From NCBI GenBank assembly GCA_002937525.1, contig PTKA01000129.1, positions 1-5,461 on the forward strand: a stretch of DNA of 5,461 bases, written 5' to 3'. Both the position numbers and the translations under genes were made by a program. This document shows positions 1 through 5,067 of the stretch, piece by piece (positions within the stretch are counted from its first letter, which is position 1; every line of letters starts with the position of its first letter). Below the pieces are notes generated by a model. That model did no database searches and was not told where the DNA came from. It saw only the letters and a list, made by a program, of their open reading frames with translations. This stretch comes from Alphaproteobacteria bacterium MarineAlpha10_Bin3 (lineage in GTDB: Bacteria; Pseudomonadota; Alphaproteobacteria; UBA8366; GCA-2717185).

Positions 1-536
1 CCAATATAGCGGCCGTCTTCGATGGTCAGGCGCGGCACATCGTCAAGCCCGGCATGGCGCAATGCATCGGCCAGTTTCGTGCCGTCGCGGCCCACCGCCG
101 CCGCTTCGGCCGCCGGATCGAGCGTACCGCACCACGACCGGCTGCCAAGACAGTCCAGGTAATTGCCTTCCTCGTCCTGCCAGGATACAGCGTCTATCGC
201 GAGACCGGCGGTATCGGGGTCTTGCGCGCAGGCGCGCACGATTTCCAGGGCGTAGATGACGCCGAGCGCGCCATCCAGCCAGCCGCCGCGCGGCTGGGTA
301 TCCGAATGCGACCCGATCAGCAACGCCGGCCCCGGATTACGCGACCGGCCCAGCACATTGGCGACGCCGTCCAGGGTCGCGTCCAGCCCGGCTTCCTCGT
401 AGCGCCGCGCCAGCCAGCGGCGCGATTCGATATCGGCGTCGCTCAAGGCCGGGCGGACGACGCCGTTCTCGCACGCACCGAAGCCGCGCAATTCCCGCAG
501 ATCGGCGAGCAGTCTTTGCGCGTCGATTTGCGGCAT
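1..536 (-). CDS. M20-family Zn amidohydrolase / N-carbamoyl-amino-acid hydrolase-like, 3' end missing
   Basis: This is the N-terminal 178 residues of a metallohydrolase of the M20 hydantoinase/carbamoylase branch (N-carbamoyl-L-amino-acid hydrolase, allantoate amidohydrolase, beta-ureidopropionase). Such enzymes cleave C-N bonds of carbamoyl or amide substrates in the cytoplasm with a two-metal centre. Visible motifs are G-S-H-S-D-T at about 75-80 (H77 metal ligand, D79), W-L-D-G-A-L-G at 86-92 (D88, bridging-ligand position) and W-Q-D-E-E-G at 119-124 (E122 general base, E123 ligand), followed by G-S-R at 131-133. The family is usually about 400 residues, so more than half lies beyond the left edge. 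The ATG lies one base after the crotonase TGA (TGAGATG) with no clear Shine-Dalgarno of its own, so translational coupling is likely. It is the last visible gene of the minus-strand operon. The substrate within the family cannot be told from this half. Confidence 0.88.
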   Translation of the reverse strand, partial: MPQIDAQRLLADLRELRGFGACENGVVRPALSDADIESRRWLARRYEEAGLDATLDGVANVLGRSRNPGPALLIGSHSDTQPRGGWLDGALGVIYALEIVRACAQDPDTAGLAIDAVSWQDEEGNYLDCLGSRSWCGTLDPAAEAAAVGRDGTKLADALRHAGLDDVPRLTIEDGRYI

Positions 537-537
537 C

Positions 538-1314
538 TCAGGCGCCGATGAAGTTGGGAACCCGCCGTTCCGACATCGCCTTGATGCCTTCCTGAAAATC
601 GGCGGTTTCGCGTAAGGCGTTTTGTATTTTCAGTTCGTGATCGGTCGCCGCGCGGACCGCGTCGGCCATCCCGCGGCGCATCGTCGCGCGGGTTTCGATG
701 ACGCCAAGCGGCGAGGATTGGGATATTTCACGGGCCAGATCCAGGGCCGCGGCGCGAACCTGATCGCGCGGCACCAGCATATCGGCCAGGCCCATCGCAT
801 GGGCTTCCTCGCCCTTGATGCGGCGGCTGGTATAGAACATCAGGGCTGCGTTGTTTTCGCCGATCACGCGCGGCAAGGTATAGGTCAGCCCGAACCCCGG
901 ATGGAACCCCAGCCGGGTGAAATTGGCGGCAAAGCGGGTCTCCGGGCAGGCGACCCGGAAATCGGGCACCAGCGCCAGGCCCAGCCCGCCACCGACGGCG
1001 GCTCCGTGAATCGCCCCGACGACCGGCTTTTTGGTGCGAAACAGGCGAACGGCTTCGACATAAAGATGATTGGCGCCAAGGTCGCTGGACCGGTTCGGGT
1101 CGCCGAAATTGGCCCCGGCGCAGAACGCCTTGCCCTGCGCCGCCAGAACGATCGCCCGGCAAGCCGGATCGTCGTCCAGCGCTTCGAAGGCGTCGGCAAT
1201 TTGCTGAATTAACGCATAATCGAAGTAATTATACGGCGGCCGCTGGATCTCAACGGTCGCGACAAGATCCGCGACGGTAACTTCGATATCGTCAAACGTA
1301 GCTAATTCAGACAT
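538..1314 (-). CDS. Crotonase-fold protein (enoyl-CoA hydratase/isomerase family)
   Basis: This 258-residue protein has the length and order of a single-domain crotonase, which binds acyl-CoA thioesters and stabilises an enolate in an oxyanion hole. The first oxyanion segment is G-K-A-F-C-A-G-A-N-F (61-70) and the second is G-A-A-V-G-G-G-L-G (104-112). The C-terminal helix region ends E-R-R-V-P-N-F. Aligned by eye to rat mitochondrial hydratase, the two catalytic glutamates (E144, E164) fall at G112 and F132, so classical syn-hydration chemistry is doubtful. An isomerase, hydrolase, lyase or other crotonase reaction is possible. The ATG at 1314 is chosen because GGAAGGA lies just upstream; an in-frame TTG at 1332 lies upstream of that Shine-Dalgarno and is unlikely. 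A long palindrome abuts the Shine-Dalgarno. The downstream M20 gene starts after one base. The CoA substrate is not identifiable. Confidence 0.9.
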   Translation of the reverse strand: MSELATFDDIEVTVADLVATVEIQRPPYNYFDYALIQQIADAFEALDDDPACRAIVLAAQGKAFCAGANFGDPNRSSDLGANHLYVEAVRLFRTKKPVVGAIHGAAVGGGLGLALVPDFRVACPETRFAANFTRLGFHPGFGLTYTLPRVIGENNAALMFYTSRRIKGEEAHAMGLADMLVPRDQVRAAALDLAREISQSSPLGVIETRATMRRGMADAVRAATDHELKIQNALRETADFQEGIKAMSERRVPNFIGA

Positions 1315-1318
1315 GGGG

Positions 1319-1326
1319 TTCCTTCC
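1319..1326 (-). promoter_or_regulatory. Ribosome binding site of the crotonase gene
   Basis: On the minus strand GGAAGGAA precedes ATG 1314 with four C residues between. It decides the start in favour of the 258-residue form over the TTG six codons upstream. The last two bases of a long hairpin arm overlap its 5' end, so the hairpin could affect initiation. Confidence 0.75.
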
Positions 1327-1363
1327 GTTCAAGGGTGTGATGGAAGATTACACCATTGAACGG
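1325..1363. repeat. 39-bp imperfect palindrome / intercistronic hairpin
   Basis: The outer arms CCGTTCAA (1325-1332) and TTGAACGG (1356-1363) are perfect 8-bp complements. Inside them, after one mismatch, GGTGTGAT (1334-1341) faces ATTACACC (1347-1354) with seven of eight positions complementary. The centre is a 5-nt GGAAG loop (1342-1346). It lies in the 70-nt gap between the glutaredoxin-DinB gene and the crotonase gene and abuts the crotonase Shine-Dalgarno. Neither side has a T run, so it is not a standard intrinsic terminator. It could be an mRNA-processing or stability hairpin, a translation-modulating structure, a dispersed palindromic repeat, or an operator for a dimeric regulator. 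Confidence 0.8.
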
Positions 1364-1384
1364 TATTTGCGAAAACGGCGCGCC

Positions 1385-2146
1385 TCAGCCTTCGTCCCAG
1401 ATCGTGTCGGTCAGCGGCAGGCCCGCAATATCGCCGGCGGTCAGCGGGCGGTCCGGCGCAACGCCGGCCCGGTCCAGCAACGAGGCGATCTGACGGACAT
1501 GCTGGGCCGAATGCCAGACCGTGCGCTCCATCATCTCATGGCGCGAAGTCGCGCCGAAATAGGTCGGCACGTCGCCGCAAAAATCCTCGCCCGACGCGCC
1601 CTGCCACCAGTTCTGGAACCGGGTTCGCACCGCCTGTCCGAATTCGGCGATATCGGCGCTGGTCTTCAAATCGTCTGGCGGCGGCGCGATCAAGGTCTCA
1701 TAGACCAGCGTTTCGCCGCCTTCCTCCATATCGAGGAATGCCGTCGGTATCTGGAAGACGTGATGCATCAGTACGCGCCACGAACGCGGCCGGTTCGGCA
1801 GCTCATCGCCAAGCCGGTCATCGGGCATCTGGCGAATCAGCCGGATTGCGGTTTCCAGGATGCCGTCATAGCGCGCCGCCAATTCGTCGGGCGGCAGTTC
1901 CGGCGCGGTGTCGTCGGCCAGGCCCAGGAAATCGACGACATCCTTGATGACCTGGGCGAAGACGAATTTATCGCCCTTCGATACGATCGGCACGCTCCGC
2001 GCGCCAAGCTGGCGCAGCTGCGCCATGCCGCCGGCTTCCAGCACATTTATCGAGTCGTATTCGATCCCACGGACCGACAGGTATTCCTTTACCCTAAGAC
2101 AGCTTGTTCAATGAGGCTGCCAGAAGACCTTGATTGCTTCAGTCAT
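1385..2146 (-). CDS. Selenocysteine-containing glutaredoxin-DinB fusion protein (TGA at codon 13)
   Basis: Read with TGA as selenocysteine, this is a 253-residue two-domain protein. Residues 5-76 form a glutaredoxin/thioredoxin-like domain: strand I-K-V-F-W, active site W-Q-P-H-U-T-S-C (U13, C16), then A-R-S-V-P-I-V with the expected cis-proline P53 and a helix ending D-F-L-G-L. Residues 87-253 resemble the DinB/thiol S-transferase four-helix fold, with H-H at 128-129 and W-H-S-A-Q-H (H212, H216) as the probable metal-binding histidines. U13 takes the place of the nucleophilic first cysteine of CxxC. The ATG at 2146 has AGGGAG six bases upstream and lies 16 nt after the PhyH stop, so translation should start before the TGA. 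The remaining 240 codons are open to a TGA stop at 1385, which argues against decay. Starting at the internal GTG (2044) would delete the active site and has no Shine-Dalgarno. Alternatives are a sequencing error or a recent nonsense mutation. The substrate is unknown; a thiol-dependent reductase or transferase role is inferred. Confidence 0.85.
2073..2100 (-). promoter_or_regulatory. Candidate bacterial SECIS hairpin
   Basis: On the minus-strand RNA, GGGUA (2094-2090) can pair with UACCU (2083-2079) as four Watson-Crick pairs plus a terminal G-U. This closes a 6-nt loop AAGGAA (2089-2084). Three weaker outer pairs (2098-2100 with 2075-2073) lie beyond a 3x3 internal loop. The loop begins 18 nt after the UGA, inside the spacing known for bacterial SECIS elements. 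The loop guanines are at positions 3-4, not 1-2. An alternative fold AGG/CCU gives a larger loop starting with G about 15 nt from the UGA. The stem is short, so the element is plausible but not proven. Confidence 0.5.
2108..2110 (-). other. In-frame UGA, predicted selenocysteine codon
   Basis: This TGA is codon 13 of the glutaredoxin-DinB gene, three codons before the resolving cysteine C16. It occupies the place of the first cysteine in a redox CxxC motif, and a single base change separates TGC/TGT from TGA. Substitution of Sec at a catalytic redox cysteine is the classic signature of bacterial selenoproteins. Confidence 0.82.
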
Positions 2147-2152
2147 TTTAAA

Positions 2153-2158
2153 CTCCCT
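2153..2158 (-). promoter_or_regulatory. Ribosome binding site of the glutaredoxin-DinB gene
   Basis: AGGGAG on the minus strand is followed by TTTAAA and then ATG at 2146. It lies just after the PhyH stop codon. It fixes the translation start upstream of the in-frame TGA, which makes selenocysteine read-through the meaningful interpretation. Confidence 0.8.
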
Positions 2159-2162
2159 TCAC

Positions 2163-3071
2163 TCACGTTAGTGCTGCTTGGTCGTGTTGTTCCCGGTCGT
2201 CGAAAAACCGGTTCCCGAGAATGCTCTGATTATCGTAGATCGACCCGACGATGACATCGGGGCGCAAGGGCAGCGGAATACGCACCGGCGGCGCTGCCAT
2301 GCGCGGCTGTAGAATCGGCGCGCCGCGCACGATCTTGTCGTTGAAGCCGTCCAGCCCGCCGGCCAGATCGGCCAGCGGCCAGGCGTCCACCGCCGCATAA
2401 GCCTGCAACAGAAACCGGCGCGGTTTGGCCGAACGATTAGAGGCGGAGCCATGCAACAGCCGCGCGTGATGGATCGTCAGGGTGCCGGCCGGGCCGGTCA
2501 GCGGCACCGCCCGGCTGATTTCGTCTTCGATCAAATCCGGGTCGATTGCGCCGCAGAAATAGCCCCCTTCATGGTGATCGTAGACCGGTCCCTTATGGCT
2601 GCCCGGCGTCACCATCATGGGGCCGTTTTCTGGCGTGCAGTCGTCAAGATAGATGCCGATCGCCAGCACATCGTCGTTGGTGTGGGGGTAGAAGGCCCAG
2701 TCCTGATGCCATTCGACCGATTCGCCGACCCCGGCCGACTTCATGTTGATCTTCGAGTTATGCAGCCGGATACCGGACGCCATCAACGGGTCAAGCAGAT
2801 CCATGATCAACGGTTCGGCGGCAAAAGCGCGGAAAAAATCCGAATGTTCGTGCTGCGACTTGATGCGCCGGACGCGCGGTGCTTCGGGCTTGTGCGCCGG
2901 ATCGACATCCAGCATGGCGGTTCCCGAAGCAATGGTATAGGCGACATCGAGCATCCGCTCGGTTTCCGCGATCACTCCCGCCAGGCGTTTTTGCGGCACC
3001 GCGCCGTGGATGACCAGATACCCGTCGCGATCGTAGCGATCCAATTCCTGGCGGGTCAGCGTCCTGGTCAT
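2163..3071 (-). CDS. PhyH-type Fe(II)/2-oxoglutarate dioxygenase
   Basis: This 302-residue protein belongs to the phytanoyl-CoA dioxygenase (PhyH) family, non-haem iron enzymes that couple 2-oxoglutarate decarboxylation to hydroxylation of small organic substrates. The N-terminus (R-Y-D-R-D-G-Y-L-V) is typical. The iron-binding facial triad is W-H-Q-D-W (H122, D124) and L-L-H-G-S (H207), and R218 eleven residues later is the likely 2-oxoglutarate carboxylate anchor. T-P-G-S-H-K-G (155-161) is another family signature. No signal peptide is seen, so it is cytoplasmic. AGGAGA (3077-3082) lies five bases before ATG 3071. It is the first gene of the minus-strand operon, 16 nt before the selenoprotein gene and divergent from the alpha/beta hydrolase. 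Family substrates range from acyl-CoAs to halogenated and secondary metabolites, so the specific reaction cannot be assigned. Confidence 0.93.
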   Translation of the reverse strand: MTRTLTRQELDRYDRDGYLVIHGAVPQKRLAGVIAETERMLDVAYTIASGTAMLDVDPAHKPEAPRVRRIKSQHEHSDFFRAFAAEPLIMDLLDPLMASGIRLHNSKINMKSAGVGESVEWHQDWAFYPHTNDDVLAIGIYLDDCTPENGPMMVTPGSHKGPVYDHHEGGYFCGAIDPDLIEDEISRAVPLTGPAGTLTIHHARLLHGSASNRSAKPRRFLLQAYAAVDAWPLADLAGGLDGFNDKIVRGAPILQPRMAAPPVRIPLPLRPDVIVGSIYDNQSILGNRFFDDREQHDQAALT

Positions 3072-3137
3072 TGCGGTCTCCTGTCTGCGCTCGATACTAT
3101 TTAGTGTAGATGCTCGGGACGAAAGAGGGAAGGTCGC
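3072..3137. promoter_or_regulatory. Divergent promoter/operator region between the two transcription units
   Basis: These 66 bp separate the divergent PhyH and alpha/beta hydrolase genes and must hold promoters for both. The only AT-rich core is 3093-3110, containing TACTAT (3095-3100) as a possible plus-strand -10 and overlapping TAGTAT/TAAATA-like -10 candidates on the minus strand. The core has partial dyad symmetry (ACTA-TT-TAGT at 3096-3105), so it could also bind a regulator. No convincing -35 box is visible. Shine-Dalgarno sequences lie at both ends (AGGAGA on minus, GGGAAGG on plus). Confidence 0.45.
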
Positions 3138-3953
3138 GTGCCGGAAAGCCCTAAGGGGGATCTTAAATTCGACGATACGGCGCTAACCGTCGCTGGCGAC
3201 GGCGCGCCGGTCGTGCTGGTGCATGGCATGGGGCTGAACCGGTATATGTGGGACGGGCAGATGCCGCCCCTCACGGCCAGCTTCCGGGTCGTGGCCTACG
3301 ACCTGCTGGGGCATGGCCAGAGTATCGCGCGGCCCGGACCCTATGCCATGGACAATTTCGTCGATCAATTGGCGCGGTTGCTGGACAGGCTTGAAATCAA
3401 ACGCTGCGGGCTGGTCGGGTTTTCGCTGGGCGGGTTGATCGCACAGGCCTTCACTTTGGCGCACGCCGGCCGGGTCGATGCGTTGGCGATCCTCAACGCC
3501 GGATACGACCGCAGCGCAGATGAGCGGTCCGGCATGATCGAGCGCCTGAAAATCACCCGTGACGCTGGCCACGGCGCCACCGTGGAGATGGCGCTGGCGC
3601 GCTGGTTCACGCCGGATTTCGCCGCCCGCCGGCCGGATAGGGTCGAAACGGTGCGGCGATGGATGCACGCGAACGATCCAGCCGCCTATCGGGAAATCTA
3701 CCGTGTCCTGGTATATGGCGACCGGCCCTTGAGCGATGCGATTTCGGCGATCCGATGTCCGGCACTGGTGCTTGCCTGCGAAGAAGACGTTGGCAATTCA
3801 CCCGAAATGGCGCGGCGGATGGTGCGGCGCATGGCCAATGCGCGGCTCGCCATTGTGCCGGGGCTGAAACATATGGGGTTGGTGGAAGACCCGGATGCGA
3901 TCAATGAAATACTTGTGCCGTTCCTGGCCGGGATCCTCGATTCGCGTGGGTGA
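3138..3953 (+). CDS. Alpha/beta-fold hydrolase
   Basis: This 271-residue cytoplasmic hydrolase resembles the 3-oxoadipate enol-lactonase / C-C hydrolase type of alpha/beta-fold enzymes, which act on esters, lactones or C-C bonds. V-V-L-V-H-G-M-G (25-32) supplies the oxyanion hole, and Y-D-L-L-G-H-G-Q-S (54-62) follows. The nucleophile elbow is G-F-S-L-G-G (S96). The acid is probably D217 in C-E-E-D, and the base is H245 in L-K-H-M-G. A cap region covers roughly residues 125-195. The start is GTG at 3138, supported by GGGAAGG four bases upstream; no better ATG is near. It is the first gene of the plus-strand unit, with the TauD-type gene 74 nt downstream. The substrate is unknown, and the annotation should stay at family level. 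Confidence 0.92.
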   Translation: MPESPKGDLKFDDTALTVAGDGAPVVLVHGMGLNRYMWDGQMPPLTASFRVVAYDLLGHGQSIARPGPYAMDNFVDQLARLLDRLEIKRCGLVGFSLGGLIAQAFTLAHAGRVDALAILNAGYDRSADERSGMIERLKITRDAGHGATVEMALARWFTPDFAARRPDRVETVRRWMHANDPAAYREIYRVLVYGDRPLSDAISAIRCPALVLACEEDVGNSPEMARRMVRRMANARLAIVPGLKHMGLVEDPDAINEILVPFLAGILDSRG

Positions 3954-4027
3954 TTCGTACGCCGTTCCCTTGGCGGCGAAATCGAAGTAGGCTTTTACGA
4001 AATGGCGATGAGAAAGAGGAGAGCGCA

Positions 4028-4972
4028 ATGGCTTCGGAAACGATCATGGATAGCGCACCCGCCGCCATCGCGGTGCGGCCGTATTCCTTCCATATCGGCG
4101 CGGAAATCGGCAACGTCGATCTGACCGGTCCGCTTTCGGCGGCGACCATTGCGGAAATCCGCGCGGCGTTCCTGAAGTGGAAAGTGGTGTTCTTTCGCGG
4201 CCAATCGCTCGATCACGACCAGCATCTCGCCTTTGCGCGGCAATTCGGCGATCTGACGGTCGGGCACGCCGTGTTCGGCAATGTCGACGATTACCCGGAA
4301 ATCTATTCGATTTCCAAGCACCGCAAATCGAACCGCTACGAGGGCCCGTCGATGGTGCGGCCCTGGACCGGCTGGCACGCCGATATCACGGCGGCGGTCA
4401 ACCCGCCGGCCGCCTCGATCCTGCGCGGCGTGACGGTCCCGCCCTATGGCGGCGACACGCAATGGACCAACCTTGTCGCCGCCTATAACGGCTTGTCGGA
4501 AACCTTGCGCGGTTTTAACGACGGGCTGCGCCGCATCCACCGCTTCGCCGCCCCGCAAGGCGTGCAGACCACCGGCGAATACGACAAGCTGCTGACCAGC
4601 CGGGGACAAGTCAGCGAACACCCGCTGGTGCGCGTCCATCCCGAAACCGGCGAACGCGCGCTCTATATCAGCCCCTCTTTCCTCAAATCGGTCGTCGGCC
4701 TGCATCCGCGCGAAAGCCAGCAACTGCTCGAACTGCTGTGGGAACACGCGGTGCGGCCGGATTACACCGTGCGGTTCCGCTGGCAGCCGGGCGATATCGC
4801 GTTCTGGGATAACCGCTCGACCTGCCATCTGGCGCCCTCGGACATCTTCCAGAGCGACGCCGACCGCCAGCTCTACCGCGTCACTCTGGTCGGCGATGTA
4901 CCCGTCGGCGTCGATGGCAGGCGTTCCACCATGATCGAAGGCGAGCCGGTGCTCGCCTATTCGGCGGCATAG
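4028..4972 (+). CDS. TauD/TfdA-type Fe(II)/2-oxoglutarate dioxygenase
   Basis: This 314-residue enzyme belongs to the TauD/TfdA family, which hydroxylates small substrates such as sulfonates, aryloxyacids, carnitine precursors or nitriles and often causes their cleavage. The N-terminus has the family pattern (I-G-A-E-I-G-N-V-D-L) and V-V-F-F-R-G-Q at 53-59. The iron ligands are W-H-A-D (H117, D119) and C-H-L-A (H267). Y-G-G-D-T (140-144) is the usual segment near the 2-oxoglutarate, and R280 and R284 in D-R-Q-L-Y-R are the expected co-substrate anchor. ATG 4028 is chosen because AGGAGA lies five bases upstream; the open frame extends back to a GTG at 3950, but that form overlaps the hydrolase stop and has no binding site. 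It is probably co-transcribed with the alpha/beta hydrolase. The substrate is not identifiable. Confidence 0.93.
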   Translation: MASETIMDSAPAAIAVRPYSFHIGAEIGNVDLTGPLSAATIAEIRAAFLKWKVVFFRGQSLDHDQHLAFARQFGDLTVGHAVFGNVDDYPEIYSISKHRKSNRYEGPSMVRPWTGWHADITAAVNPPAASILRGVTVPPYGGDTQWTNLVAAYNGLSETLRGFNDGLRRIHRFAAPQGVQTTGEYDKLLTSRGQVSEHPLVRVHPETGERALYISPSFLKSVVGLHPRESQQLLELLWEHAVRPDYTVRFRWQPGDIAFWDNRSTCHLAPSDIFQSDADRQLYRVTLVGDVPVGVDGRRSTMIEGEPVLAYSAA

Positions 4973-5000
4973 CGCAAAACAACGCCTTTGGGCGGCGGCT

Positions 5001-5032
5001 TTGCTTGCGGGGATAGTAAATACCGCTAGAGT
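5001..5032 (+). promoter_or_regulatory. Possible sigma-70-like promoter for the lytic transglycosylase gene
   Basis: The 95-nt gap after the TauD-type gene contains TTGCTT/TTGCGG (5001-5010) and TAGAGT (5027-5032), separated by about 16 bp when TTGCGG is taken as -35. Both boxes are only partial matches. A promoter is expected here because the downstream gene is functionally unrelated to its neighbour. Confidence 0.3.
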
Positions 5033-5067
5033 ACAAGCTCGGCGCAGGCGGCTCTCCATCGTGGCGA

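Noticed and set aside
54..551. Plus-strand open frame opposite the M20 gene
   Set aside because: The minus strand here encodes recognisable M20 metal-binding motifs; the plus frame shows no family features.
1377..1384. GGCGCGCC palindrome after the glutaredoxin-DinB stop
   Set aside because: It is a short palindrome common by chance in GC-rich DNA and is not followed by a T run.
1385..2044. The glutaredoxin-DinB gene as a 219-residue protein starting at GTG 2044
   Set aside because: No Shine-Dalgarno precedes the GTG, and the start lies within a glutaredoxin fold, removing its first strand and active site. The same frame continues upstream to a good ATG through a TGA at the catalytic position.
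2451..3104. Plus-strand open frame opposite the PhyH gene
   Set aside because: It is antisense to intact PhyH iron-binding motifs and has no recognisable domain.
3950..4027. Upstream GTG start for the TauD-type gene, overlapping the hydrolase stop
   Set aside because: The extra 26 residues do not resemble the family, and a strong Shine-Dalgarno points to ATG 4028.
4983..4994. CGCC-TTTG-GGCG hairpin after the TauD-type gene as an intrinsic terminator
   Set aside because: The stem is only 4 bp and is not followed by a T run.
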